64,000 nucleotides of DNA from DATBSK01 sp964532485. GTDB taxonomy: Bacteria; Actinomycetota; Acidimicrobiia; IMCC26256; PALSA-555. A program made the translations under genes and the position numbers. Positions 52,649 through 60,551 of this stretch are shown here, piece after piece. The stretch's first letter is position 1; each line of letters starts with the position of its first letter. The notes below the pieces were generated by a model that was not told the origin of the DNA, searched no databases, and worked only from the letters and a program-made list of their open reading frames with translations. Where the stretch lies: positions 1 to 64,000 of the forward strand of contig CAZHKE010000013.1 of assembly GCA_964532485.1 (NCBI GenBank), in the 5' to 3' direction.

Positions 52649-53491
52649 CTACTTGCCGGTGGCGAGGGGGAGCGCAGGCTCGATGACCGTGCCCGGCCCG
52701 CGCAGCTCGGCGGCCTGCTCGGGATCTCCGCCGTGCGCCGGGCAGTAGGGCTTGAACGAGCAGAAGTCGCACAGGCGGCTCGGGTGGGGCCGGAAGTCGT
52801 CGCGCGCACACGCGCGCTCGATCGCGCTCCAGAGCGCAGTCGTCTTGCGGGCCACGCCCCGAGTCGACTGCTCGGTGGGTGTCGCGATGATCGCTTCGGG
52901 CTTGGAGAGGTACAGCAGCTGCACGCGAGCCGGGCGTCGGCCCAGCATCTGCTCGCACAGCAGCGCGTACGTGTGGACCCCGCCGAGACTCTTCCCCTCG
53001 AAGAGCTCGGACGGCACGCGCCCCGTCTTGTAGTCGGTGACCACGAGCTCGCCACCGTCATCGAGCTCGAGCCGGTCGATGATGCCGCGCAGGCGCACCG
53101 GGCCGATCTCGGCCTGGAGCTTGAGCTCGAGGCCGATCGGGTGCACGGTCGTCGGATCTTCGAGCTCGAAGTAACGCTGCACCAGCGCTTCCGCGTCGAG
53201 GTGGAAGAGCGCCCACTCCTCGTCGCTGAGCTCGAGCTGCGCGAACTCGGGGTGCTCGGCGAGCTCGGCCCGGGCGCGATCGAGGTCGGCGAGAGCGGCG
53301 TCGACGCTGCGGTCGTCGGGCGGCCGGCACATGAGCAGCTCGAGCGCTCGGTGCACGAGCGTGCCCTTGGACGCCCACGGCGACGGCGGCTCCGGCAGGC
53401 GATCGAGGTACGAGAACCGGAACGCGAGAGGGCACTCCTTGAAGGCCGAGACCGAGCTCGGCGAGAGGGAGTACGGCAGCGCCCGACCCAT
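52649..53491 (-). CDS. RecB-family PD-(D/E)XK nuclease with Fe-S cysteines
   Basis: 280 residues. YSLSPSSVSAFKECPLAFRFSYLDRL begins the fold; GTLVHRALELL has the motif I His. LRGIIDRLELDDGGELVVTDYKTGR is the D...DYK core, and QLLYLS is motif IV. Four Cys, one in ECPLAF and three in CDFCSFKPYC near the end, match the [4Fe-4S] clamp of AddB/Cas4-type nucleases. Likely a DNA exonuclease in repair. ATG is 7 nt after TACCGT. No cas genes nearby. Confidence 0.88.
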   Translation of the reverse strand: MGRALPYSLSPSSVSAFKECPLAFRFSYLDRLPEPPSPWASKGTLVHRALELLMCRPPDDRSVDAALADLDRARAELAEHPEFAQLELSDEEWALFHLDAEALVQRYFELEDPTTVHPIGLELKLQAEIGPVRLRGIIDRLELDDGGELVVTDYKTGRVPSELFEGKSLGGVHTYALLCEQMLGRRPARVQLLYLSKPEAIIATPTEQSTRGVARKTTALWSAIERACARDDFRPHPSRLCDFCSFKPYCPAHGGDPEQAAELRGPGTVIEPALPLATGK

Positions 53492-53498
53492 CGATCGC

Positions 53499-53504
53499 AC
53501 GGTA
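53499..53504 (-). promoter_or_regulatory. -10 element for RecB-family nuclease
   Basis: TACCGT, 7 nt before the ATG. Confidence 0.5.
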
Positions 53505-53618
53505 CCGCCGGGGTGTGACATCCCCGAGGATTTCCCCCTCCACGGCGTCGCTCGCTCCGCGTCGTCACCTACTGTGCGCGTCGGAGCACGCGCGTCGGCA
53601 CCGAGGAGGACGGGGATC

Positions 53619-54647
53619 ATGAAGGTGGATGGCGGGATCCCGGCCTCGGGCATCGACGAGATCGTGCGCGTGGCCCGCGAGCTGGAGGAGGTGGGCTACG
53701 ACGGCGGCCTCACGGCCGAGACGAACCACGACCCGTTCTTCGCGTTGCTCGTCGCCGCCGAGCACACCGAGTCGCTCGAGCTCGGCACGGGCATCGCCGT
53801 GGCGTTCGCCCGCAGCCCGATGACGCTCGCCAACATCGGCTACGACCTGCAGGCGTACTCGCGAGGCCGCTTCCGGATGGGTCTCGGCAGCCAGATCAAG
53901 GCGCACATCGAGANNNNNNNNNNCTTCTCCATGCCCTGGTCGCACCCGGCGGCGAGGATGCGCGAGCTGATCCTGGCGGTCCGTGCGATCTGGGCGTGCT
54001 GGAACGACGGAGTGCCCCTCGACTTCCGCGGTGAGTTCTACCGGCACACGCTGATGACACCGTTCTTCGACCCGGGCCCGAACCCGTTCGGGACGCCGAC
54101 GGTCCATCTCGCCGCGGTGGGTGAGCGGATGACCGAGGTGGCGGGCGAGGTCGCCGACGGCGTCATCCTGCACGCGTTCACGACCGAGCAGTACGTGCGC
54201 GAGGTCACGCTGCCCGCCCTCGAGCGCGGGTTCGCGAAGGCCGGCAAGGAGCGTGCCGACTTCGAGATCTCGGGGCCGATGTTCGTGGTGTCGGGGACGA
54301 CCGACGAGGAGCTCGACCGAGCGCGTCGCGGCACCCGTGAGCAGATCGCGTTCTATGGCTCGACGCCCGCGTACCGCGGCGTCCTCGAGCTCCACGGCTG
54401 GGGTGCCTTGCAAGCTGATCTCAATCAGCTGTCGAAGCGCGGCGAGTGGACCGCGATGGGCGACCTGATCACCGACGACATCCTCGAGACGTTCGCGGTG
54501 GTCGCCGCACCCGAGGACGTGCCGAAGGCGATGCTCGCCCGCTTCGGTGGCGTCGTCGACCGGCTCCAGCTCTACGCGCCCTACCGCAGCGATCCAGAGC
54601 GCTGGAAGCAGGTGCTGGCGAGCTTCCGCGAGCACGACGGCGGGTGA
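53619..54647 (+). CDS. LLM-class F420-dependent oxidoreductase
   Basis: About 340 residues, interrupted by a 10-N gap. KVDGGIPASGIDEIVRVARELEEVGYDGGLTAETNHDPFF, LELGTGIAVAFARSPMTLANIGYDLQAYSRGRFRMGLGSQIKAHIE, FSMPWSHPAARMRE and PTVHLAAVGERMTEVAGEVADGVILHAF match the mycobacterial MSMEG_2256-type LLM family. Luciferase-like TIM barrel using reduced F420. A TACTGT at 53570-53575 would give a UTR of roughly 40 nt with an SD (GAGGAGGACGGGG) before the ATG. Homologues have only a Lys-Arg pair at the gap, so the N run is probably too long by a few bases. Confidence 0.9.
   Translation: MKVDGGIPASGIDEIVRVARELEEVGYDGGLTAETNHDPFFALLVAAEHTESLELGTGIAVAFARSPMTLANIGYDLQAYSRGRFRMGLGSQIKAHIEXXXXFSMPWSHPAARMRELILAVRAIWACWNDGVPLDFRGEFYRHTLMTPFFDPGPNPFGTPTVHLAAVGERMTEVAGEVADGVILHAFTTEQYVREVTLPALERGFAKAGKERADFEISGPMFVVSGTTDEELDRARRGTREQIAFYGSTPAYRGVLELHGWGALQADLNQLSKRGEWTAMGDLITDDILETFAVVAAPEDVPKAMLARFGGVVDRLQLYAPYRSDPERWKQVLASFREHDGG
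53914..53923. other. 10-N gap inside the LLM gene
   Basis: The frame is kept across the run as written. Confidence 1.
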
Positions 54648-54729
54648 CCGCCGCAAGCCCGGTTCGCGTCGCCCGCCGCGCTCCTCGGCGCCGTCGCGGG
54701 AGTCTCAGCCGCGCTTCAGGTTCGTTCGT

Positions 54730-54735
54730 CACACT
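54730..54735 (+). promoter_or_regulatory. -10 element for the single-span membrane protein gene
   Basis: CACACT, 6 nt before the ATG. Confidence 0.3.
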
Positions 54736-54741
54736 GCTCCC

Positions 54742-55272
54742 ATGACCGACGACGAGACCCCGGACGAGGAGTCGGCGAACGCCGACACCGAACCGATCGA
54801 CCCCGGCCGTCCGGCCGCGGGCGACGCGCCTGACTCCGCCCAGCCCCCCGACGGCGCGTCGACCCGGCCGGACGGTTCGGGGGTCAGCATCCCGAGCTGG
54901 CTCGCGGGCGCCCTCGTGGTCGTGCTGGCGCTGCTCATCGGCGGCGCGGGCTTCGCCATCGGGCGCGCGACCGCCGACGACGACCACGACGTCCGGCCGA
55001 TCATCGGGATCGAGGGCCGTGGCGGTCCCGACCGGGGGTCGCGCACGTTCCCCGTCCCCGGTGGCGGCCGGGGCGAGCTGCCCGGGTTCCCGGGCGGACC
55101 GAACGGCCGCGGCGGCGACCGTCAGGGGCCGAGGGCCGTGCCCGGCTTCCCGGGCGAGCGCGACCGCAGCGACGACGGTGGCGAGGACGGGTCCGACCGG
55201 CGGGCCGACTCCGACGACGACTCCGGCGCCGACTCTGACGGGTCGTCCCCGCCGCAGCTTCCCGGCACCTGA
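54742..55272 (+). CDS. single-span membrane protein with disordered tails
   Basis: 176 residues. An acidic, Pro-rich N-terminus of about 50 residues precedes one transmembrane helix (SWLAGALVVVLALLIGGAGF). The outer tail is low complexity, rich in Gly, Pro, Arg and Asp (PGGGRGELPGFPGGPNG; SDDDSGADSDGSS). No catalytic domain. Likely envelope-associated; function unknown. Codon use is as in neighbours. Confidence 0.65.
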   Translation: MTDDETPDEESANADTEPIDPGRPAAGDAPDSAQPPDGASTRPDGSGVSIPSWLAGALVVVLALLIGGAGFAIGRATADDDHDVRPIIGIEGRGGPDRGSRTFPVPGGGRGELPGFPGGPNGRGGDRQGPRAVPGFPGERDRSDDGGEDGSDRRADSDDDSGADSDGSSPPQLPGT

Positions 55273-55328
55273 GTTCGTACACTCTCCCTGCGCCGACTGC
55301 CGATCTGGCGGCGAAAGGGGGGACGACG

Positions 55329-55649
55329 ATGGTGAAGCGCACGCTCGGCGACGTCGCCACGAGGGTCCTGTTCGAGAACGACAAGGTGCGAGTGTGGGAG
55401 ATGGACCTCGCGCCAGGTGAGTCGTCGGACCTGCACGAGCACACGTTGGACTACCTCCTCATCCAGCTCGAGGGCGACAAGATCGCCGGCATCTTCGAGG
55501 AGGACACCGCGGGCGCCTATCCGCCGGGCACCGTCGAGGGCGACGTCGCACCCGGGAACGCGATCTTCATCGAGAAGGGCGGCATCGAGACCGCCAAGAA
55601 CACCGGCACCCGGCGCTACCGAGAGATCCTCGTCGAGCTCAAGGAGTGA
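55329..55649 (+). CDS. small cupin-like protein
   Basis: 106 residues. RVLFENDKVRVWEMDLAPGESSDLHEHTLDYLLIQLEGDKI shows the cupin motif 1 pattern (G...HxH...E/D), and AIFIEKGGIETAKNTGTRRYREILVEL the second motif. Metal-binding small cupin of unknown substrate. SD AAAGGGGGG 6 nt before the ATG; possible -10 TACACT at 55278. The stop codon TGA is the first part of the downstream 56-bp repeat. Confidence 0.8.
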   Translation: MVKRTLGDVATRVLFENDKVRVWEMDLAPGESSDLHEHTLDYLLIQLEGDKIAGIFEEDTAGAYPPGTVEGDVAPGNAIFIEKGGIETAKNTGTRRYREILVELKE

Positions 55650-55945
55650 GCGGCCGCGGGCCGGGTGTCCCGGCACGCAGCGAGCGACCCGGGGGGTCGG
55701 AGTGAGCGGCCGCGGGCCGGGTGTCCCGGCACGCAGCGAGCGACCCGGGGGGTCGGAGTGAGCGGCCGCGGGCCGGGTGTCCCGGCACGCNNNNNNNNNN
55801 NNNNNNNNNNNNNNNNNNNNNNNNNNNNNNNNNNNNNNNNNNNNNNNNNNNNNNNNNNNNNNNNNNNNNNNNNNNNNNNNNNNNNNNNNNGCGAGCGACC
55901 CGGGGGGTCGGAGTGAGCGGCCGCGGGCCGGGTGTCCCGGCACGC
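55645..55945 (+). repeat. tandem array of a 56-bp double-hairpin repeat
   Basis: Copies start at 55645, 55701 and 55757 (exact 56-bp period, sequence identical where visible). An N gap follows, then a partial copy and a last copy from 55912 that merges into the caiB coding sequence. Each unit holds GCCGGG-TGT-CCCGGC (55660-55674 in copy 1) and CGACCC-GGG-GGGTCG (55685-55699). Because 56 is not a multiple of 3, each copy changes frame. GAGTGAGC supplies both the cupin stop (TGA) and the caiB start (GTG). No spacers between copies. Confidence 0.92.
55791..55890. other. assembly gap (100 N) inside the repeat array
   Basis: Copy number across the gap is unknown; collapse of identical repeats is the likely cause. 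Confidence 1.
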
Positions 55946-57085
55946 GATCTCGGGCCGCTGACCGGGCTGCGGGTGCTCGAGGTCGCAACCCTCTTCGCCG
56001 CACCGCAGGTCGCGACGATGCTCGGCGATCTCGGCGCCGACGTCGTGAAGGTCGAGCCGCCGGGTGGTGATCCGATGCGCGCGATGGGTCAGCGGCGTGG
56101 CGGTCGATCCGTGGCTTGGGAGGCGATCGGGCGCAACAAGCGGTCGATCGTGCTCGAGCTGGCGGCCGGCGGTCCCGATCGCGACACGTTCAACGGGTTG
56201 GTCCGTGCGGCCGACGTGCTCGTCGAGAACCTGCCTCAGTCGGTCCGCACGCGGTGGGGGTGCGGGTACGAGGCCCTCACGGCGCACAATCCGCGCCTCG
56301 TGGTCGTGAGCGTCAGCTGCTACGGGCGGACCGGACCGTACGCGGATCGGCCCGGCGCCGGCACGCTCGCGGAGGCGCACGCAGGCCTTGCCCACATGAC
56401 CGGCGAGCGCGACGGGCCGCCGATGCTCGCGTCGGTGGCGATCGGCGACACCCTCACCGCGTTCTCGGGGGTGATCGGCGCGGTTGCCGCGTGCTGGTCA
56501 CGTGACGCACGCGGCGGTTCGGGGCGACTCGTCGACGTGAGCATGTACGAGCCGGTGCTCGCGGTGTTGGGCGGCGCGATCGCGGGATGGGACGGCGTGA
56601 GCGAGTCACCGGCTCGCTCTGGGAGCCGGGTCCACGGCGGTGCGCCGCGCAACGTGTATCGAACCCGCGACGATCGCTACGTCGCGGTCTCGGGCACCAC
56701 CGACACGCAGGTGGCGCGCCTGCTGCCGCTGATCGCCCACGACACCGACGAGGATCGCGAGCGCTTCGGGAGCGCGGCGGCACGGGCTGCCGCCGCCGAC
56801 GACCTGGACGCGCTCGTCGCCGCATGGGTCGCGGCGCGCGATCGTGACGAGGTCGTCGCGGCGCTGCTCGAGGCGCGGATCCCCGTGAGCCCGGTGAACG
56901 ACGTGGCCGATCTCGTCGCCGACCCGCACGTACGTGCCCGTGAGAGCCTCCTGACGCTCGAAGCAGGCGGCGACGTCCTGGTGCCGGCGCCGCTGCCGAG
57001 CATGTCGGGTGCCCGCCGCTCGCCGCTGCCCGCACCGACGCTCGACGGTGACCGCGAGTCGGTGCTCGCCGACTGGTGCACCTAG
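55913..57085 (+). CDS. CaiB/BaiF CoA-transferase family III
   Basis: 390 residues. LTGLRVLEVATLFAAPQVATMLGDLGADVVKVEPPGGDPMR is the family N-terminus; SIVLELAAGGPDRDTFNGLV, ADVLVENLPQSVR, VVVSVSCYGRTGPYADRPG and FSGVIGAVAACWSRD follow. The catalytic Asp falls in the RPGAGTLAEAH region only by rough alignment and is not verified. It moves CoA between carboxylic acids. The first eleven codons (VSGRGPGVPAR) are made from the 56-bp repeat; normal homology starts right after. The stop overlaps that of a convergent SDR gene. Confidence 0.85.
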   Translation: MSGRGPGVPARDLGPLTGLRVLEVATLFAAPQVATMLGDLGADVVKVEPPGGDPMRAMGQRRGGRSVAWEAIGRNKRSIVLELAAGGPDRDTFNGLVRAADVLVENLPQSVRTRWGCGYEALTAHNPRLVVVSVSCYGRTGPYADRPGAGTLAEAHAGLAHMTGERDGPPMLASVAIGDTLTAFSGVIGAVAACWSRDARGGSGRLVDVSMYEPVLAVLGGAIAGWDGVSESPARSGSRVHGGAPRNVYRTRDDRYVAVSGTTDTQVARLLPLIAHDTDEDRERFGSAAARAAAADDLDALVAAWVAARDRDEVVAALLEARIPVSPVNDVADLVADPHVRARESLLTLEAGGDVLVPAPLPSMSGARRSPLPAPTLDGDRESVLADWCT

Positions 57086-57975
57086 TCGTCGCGGATCGTC
57101 GAGCGGGGAACGCGGCCGTCGACGTCGGCGAAGCCGTAGTCGTGGGAGAGCGACAGCGACGTCGCCGCAGTGCCGTTGCGTGCTCGCACCGTCGGATCAG
57201 TCGCGAGCGCGACGACCCCGCGCCCGACGAAGCGGGGAGTCTCCGCGTCGGCGAGGTCGAAGGTGCCCTCGCCGGGGAGGTCGAGCACCGCGCGGCCCTC
57301 ATCGGTGCGATGCGCGCCGAGCTCGACGATCTCCGTGCGGACGAGCCCGGGCCAGATCGACACCACCGTGACGTCGCGGTCGGCGAGATCGTGGGCCATG
57401 TCGGCCGTCATCTTGTCGAGCGCGGCCTTGCCGACGCCGTAGAGCACGTTGTGCGCGTACTGGACGGAGCCCGACGACGAGATGTTCACGATGAGTCCCG
57501 CGTCCGACGCGAGCAGCATCGGCGCGGCGAGCACCGCGGCCACGTAGTGGGAGCGAACGCCGACGTCGATGACCTGGTCCCATGCCTCGGGTGGGATCTC
57601 CCAGAACGGCCTTCCGAGCCAGGGCGCGAGGTCGATGGCCGAGTACACGTTGTTGACCAGGACGTCGAGGCGGCCTGCGTCGCGCCGCACCCTCTCGAAC
57701 AGCGCGGCGACTGCCGCGTCGTCGTGGTGGTCGCAGACGACGCCGACGGCCTCACCGCCGAGCGCCTCGATCTCCGCGACGGTCTCGCCGATCGTGCCGG
57801 GGACCGGCCCGGGCTCGATCGTGCGCGCCGTCAGATACACGGTCGCGCCGGCGGCGCCGAGCTCGAGCGCGATGCCCTTGCCGATGCCCCGGCTCGCGCC
57901 CGTGACGACGGCGACGCGCCCGTCGAGGGGTTGCGTCACCCGCGTGGCATCCGGTCGCATGGCATCGGGGCCCAC
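57082..57975 (-). CDS. short-chain dehydrogenase/reductase, DHRS1-like
   Basis: 297 residues. RVAVVTGASRGIGKGIALELGAAGATVYLTAR is the classical cofactor loop; RLDVLVNNVYSAI (NN motif), GLIVNISSSGSVQYAHNVLYGVGKAALDKMTADMA (Ser-Tyr-x3-Lys) and VVSIWPGLVRTEI follow. The NNVYSAI and SIWPGLVRTE segments resemble the DHRS1 group. GTG 57975 sits 8 nt after CATGAT; ATG 57960 is an alternative. Confidence 0.88.
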   Translation of the reverse strand: MGPDAMRPDATRVTQPLDGRVAVVTGASRGIGKGIALELGAAGATVYLTARTIEPGPVPGTIGETVAEIEALGGEAVGVVCDHHDDAAVAALFERVRRDAGRLDVLVNNVYSAIDLAPWLGRPFWEIPPEAWDQVIDVGVRSHYVAAVLAAPMLLASDAGLIVNISSSGSVQYAHNVLYGVGKAALDKMTADMAHDLADRDVTVVSIWPGLVRTEIVELGAHRTDEGRAVLDLPGEGTFDLADAETPRFVGRGVVALATDPTVRARNGTAATSLSLSHDYGFADVDGRVPRSTIRDD

Positions 57976-57982
57976 GGCTCGC

Positions 57983-57989
57983 CATCATG
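57983..57989. promoter_or_regulatory. overlapping divergent -10 elements
   Basis: CATCAT on the plus strand (57983-57988) lies 6 nt before GTG 57995. CATGAT on the minus strand (57989-57984) lies 8 nt before GTG 57975. The start codons are 19 bp apart. Confidence 0.4.
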
Positions 57990-57994
57990 GCGCA

Positions 57995-58453
57995 GTGGAC
58001 GACTCCCCGGAGCCCGAAGAGGAGGTCCGCGCCGCGAACGCAGCCTTCTACGCTGCCTTCGAGGCGTGCGATCTCGACGCGATGTCGACGGTGTGGGAGC
58101 ACTCCGACCGGGTCACGGTCACGCACCCGGGCTGGCCGTCGTTGCGTGGCTGGGCGCGCGTGATCGGGTCGTGGGAGGCGATCTTCGCCAACACGGCGTA
58201 CATCCAGTTCGTGCTGACCGACGAGGTCGTGACGGTCGTCCACGACGCGGCGTGGGTGACGTTGGACGAGAACATCCTGCAGTCGGTCGGCTCCTCGGCC
58301 GGCGGCACGGCCGACGAGCCGACCGAGCCTGATGAGGCGCTGTCGGGCGCGCGGATCGCGGCGCTCAACGTGTTCGCTCGGTGTGACGACGGCTGGCGCC
58401 TCGTGGTGCATCACGGCTCACCCGTGTCGGCATCGGCCGACTTCGAGCGGTGA
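57995..58453 (+). CDS. NTF2/SnoaL-like protein
   Basis: 152 residues. EEVRAANAAFYAAFEACDLDAMSTVWEHSDRVTVTHPGWPSLRGWARVIGSWEAIFA and the end FARCDDGWRLVVHHGSPVS give the NTF2-like cone fold (DUF4440/SnoaL type). The internal stretch ENILQSVGSSAGGTADEPTEPDEALSG is an acidic loop insertion. Ligand or reaction unknown. Convergent with the dioxygenase-like gene, 6 nt apart. Confidence 0.82.
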   Translation: MDDSPEPEEEVRAANAAFYAAFEACDLDAMSTVWEHSDRVTVTHPGWPSLRGWARVIGSWEAIFANTAYIQFVLTDEVVTVVHDAAWVTLDENILQSVGSSAGGTADEPTEPDEALSGARIAALNVFARCDDGWRLVVHHGSPVSASADFER

Positions 58454-58459
58454 CGCGCG

Positions 58460-59233
58460 CTATGTGCGGTTCGCGGCGACCCAGCGCTCGAGTGCGGGGC
58501 CACTCTCGAAGCTGCTGATCAGCGCGTAGCGCGTGTCGTCCGCGGGATGGCACACCACGTGCCAGAGCCGCTGGGTGTCGACCACGAAGCGAGCACCGCG
58601 GTGGAGTGGCAGGTGCACCTCGGTGGCCGGGTCGGGCAGCCCATCGGGGCCCTGCTCCATGAGGATCATGAACGAGTCGGGGAAGTCGGTCAGCTCGATC
58701 CACTGCCGCACGACCCAGCCCTCCCCTTCGGGGTTGAACCGGTTGTTGTCGTCGCGATGGATGCTGCGCAACGAGTCTTCGTAGCTCTGGGGCTCGAGCC
58801 GGATCGTCCGCACTCGTCCGAAGTCGGCACCGACGCCTTCGACCTCGCGCACAAGTGTCGGGCACCGCTTGGCATTGCTCGTCCAGCGCCCGCCCTTGTC
58901 GGGACGCTCGTCGCCCGGCTTCCAGAAGCCCCGGCAGTCGAGCTCGCCGTCGGCGGTCGCGATGGGAGCGAAGTTCGTGTCGCCCCCGCTCTTCCAGTCC
59001 ATGTACTCGAGGGAGAGGTACTCGTCCTCGGGGACCGGCGGGTCGAGGTCGGTGAGCGCGACGAAGCCGCGCTCGGCGAGCGCTTCGAGTCGAGTGTGGG
59101 GCGTCTCGAGCGGGATGTCGGTCGACCAGTGCGGCAGGTTGAGGAGCTCACCCAGATCGGGTCGCTCACTGCGGGCCGGGATACCCGGCCCGCGGCCGCT
59201 CGCTCCCCGGGTTTCGCTCACCGCTTCGGCCAC
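58460..59233 (-). CDS. putative Fe(II)/2-oxoglutarate dioxygenase-like protein with repeat-derived N-terminus
   Basis: 257 residues. SLRSIHRDDNNRFNPEGEGWVVRQWIELTD shows an H-x-D pair; FVVDTQRLWHVVCHPADDTRYALISSF supplies a distal His and Arg, as in aspartyl/asparaginyl hydroxylase-like folds. Assignment is tentative. Residues 12-25 (SGRGPGIPARSERP) are encoded by a diverged copy of the 56-bp hairpin repeat, in the same frame as in the caiB gene. The GTG start is 6 nt after TAGAAT, the best -10 in this region, so the repeat really lies inside the coding sequence. Confidence 0.68.
   Translation of the reverse strand: MAEAVSETRGASGRGPGIPARSERPDLGELLNLPHWSTDIPLETPHTRLEALAERGFVALTDLDPPVPEDEYLSLEYMDWKSGGDTNFAPIATADGELDCRGFWKPGDERPDKGGRWTSNAKRCPTLVREVEGVGADFGRVRTIRLEPQSYEDSLRSIHRDDNNRFNPEGEGWVVRQWIELTDFPDSFMILMEQGPDGLPDPATEVHLPLHRGARFVVDTQRLWHVVCHPADDTRYALISSFESGPALERWVAANRT
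59157..59204 (-). repeat. diverged single copy of the 56-bp hairpin repeat
   Basis: 43 of 48 positions match the array unit at 55645. The hairpin is longer: GCGGGCCGGG-ATA-CCCGGCCCGC (59171-59193), kept by compensating changes on both arms. It lies in frame within codons 11-26 of the gene above. Confidence 0.85.
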
Positions 59234-59239
59234 CCGGCC

Positions 59240-59245
59240 ATTCTA
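59240..59245 (-). promoter_or_regulatory. -10 element for the dioxygenase-like gene
   Basis: TAGAAT, 6 nt before the GTG at 59233. Confidence 0.6.
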
Positions 59246-59264
59246 AGGATCGAATCGAGCAGAA

Positions 59265-60509
59265 TCAGAACGAGAGATCGCCGGTCGCGGCGTCGAGTGA
59301 CCGATGGTCGGCCCACGCGGCGCGGAGGTTGCGGGCGATCAGCGCCTGGTGCACCTCGTCGGCGCCGTCGACGAGCCGTGCCGAGCGCGCGTGCCGCAGC
59401 ATCCGCTCGAGCGGTGTGTCGGCCGAGTAGCCGAGCGCGCCGTGGACCTGGACCGCCCGGTCGACGACGCGCCACAGCGTGTTCGCGACGTGATGCTTCG
59501 CGAAGCTGACCTCCTGTCGGAACGGTTCACCGCGCTCGATCTTGTACGCCGCGTGCAGCACCATCAGCTTGGCGGCGTAGAGCTCCATCGCCGAGTCGGC
59601 CATCATCCACTGGATCGCCTGCTTGTCGGCGAGTGGCGCACCGTGCAGCTCGCGACGCTCGGCGCGCTCCACGAGCATCTCGAGCGCGGTCTCGATCTGC
59701 CCGATCCAGCGCATGCAGTGCGCGAGGCGCGCGGGCCCGAGGCGCGCCTGGCCGAGCAGGTGGCCGTTGCCACGGCCACCGAGCACCTTGTCGTTGCCGA
59801 CCTTGAGGTTCTCGATGCGGATCTCACAGTGGTTGTGCGCGCCGGCCATCGTCTCGATGTCGCGCACGACCTCCCAACCGTCCGCGGGGAGGTCGACGAT
59901 GAACGCGGTGTTCGATGCCTGTGGCGGATCGGCGTCGGGGTCGGTCTTGGCGATCAGGATCGCGAACTTGGCGCCCCGCGCACCGGAGATGAACCACTTG
60001 TGGCCGTTGATCGTCCACTCTTCGGTCGCCTCGTCGAGGACGGCCGTGGTGCGGATGCCCGTGGGATCGGAGCCCGCGACCTCGGGCTCGGTCATCGCGA
60101 AGCAGGACCGACACCGACCCTCGACGAGCGGGCGCAGGTACTCCTCCTTCTGCTGGTCGGTCGCGTGGTGCAACAGGGTGTGCTGGTTGCCCTCGTCGGG
60201 GGCTTGCGCGTTCAGGACGAACGGGCCGAACGTCGTGCGGGCCGCCTCCGCGGACACGAAGGCCATCGCGGTCGGCCCGAGGCCGAGGCCACCCCACTCC
60301 TCGGGCATGTGGGGCAGGAACACGCCCCACTCCTTCGCCTTCTCCCGGAGCCCGATGATCATCGCGACGACGTCGCGCCGCTCGGGTTCCGCGGGTGCGG
60401 CGTTCGCGTAGAGCTTCTCCTCGCCAGGGCGTACCTCGGCGTCCATGAGCTCGCGCACGCGCCTGCGCACGTCCTCGACGTCGGGCGGCAGGGTGAAGTC
60501 GACGGCCAT
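59265..60509 (-). CDS. acyl-CoA dehydrogenase, ACAD10/11-like
   Basis: 414 residues. CFAMTEPEVAGSDPTGIRTTAVLDEATEEWTINGHKWFISGARGAKFAILIAKTDPDADPPQASNTAFIVD and LGGRGNGHLLGQARLGPARLAHCMRWIGQ are clear. HGALGYSADTPLERMLRHARSARLVDGADEVHQALIAR (substrate base region) matches the ACAD10/11-like branch. ATG 60509 is 7 nt after TACGCT and removes a spurious upstream extension. Its product could feed the SDR encoded divergently. Confidence 0.91.
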   Translation of the reverse strand: MAVDFTLPPDVEDVRRRVRELMDAEVRPGEEKLYANAAPAEPERRDVVAMIIGLREKAKEWGVFLPHMPEEWGGLGLGPTAMAFVSAEAARTTFGPFVLNAQAPDEGNQHTLLHHATDQQKEEYLRPLVEGRCRSCFAMTEPEVAGSDPTGIRTTAVLDEATEEWTINGHKWFISGARGAKFAILIAKTDPDADPPQASNTAFIVDLPADGWEVVRDIETMAGAHNHCEIRIENLKVGNDKVLGGRGNGHLLGQARLGPARLAHCMRWIGQIETALEMLVERAERRELHGAPLADKQAIQWMMADSAMELYAAKLMVLHAAYKIERGEPFRQEVSFAKHHVANTLWRVVDRAVQVHGALGYSADTPLERMLRHARSARLVDGADEVHQALIARNLRAAWADHRSLDAATGDLSF

Positions 60510-60516
60510 GCCCCCG

Positions 60517-60522
60517 AGCGTA
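60517..60522 (-). promoter_or_regulatory. -10 element for acyl-CoA dehydrogenase (60509)
   Basis: TACGCT, 7 nt before the ATG. Confidence 0.5.
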
Positions 60523-60538
60523 GGTCGCGAACGGGATC

Positions 60539-60544
60539 TAGTGT
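60539..60544 (+). promoter_or_regulatory. -10 element for SDR (60552)
   Basis: TAGTGT, 7 nt before the ATG. Confidence 0.45.
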
Positions 60545-60551
60545 CCGGACG

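Noticed and set aside
52649..53491. Cas4 gene
   Set aside because: Fold and Fe-S cysteines fit, but there is no CRISPR array or other cas gene, and single RecB-type nucleases of this kind are common in actinobacteria.
55645..55945. Possible CRISPR array
   Set aside because: Units are directly head to tail at an exact 56-bp period with no unique spacers, and no cas genes are nearby.
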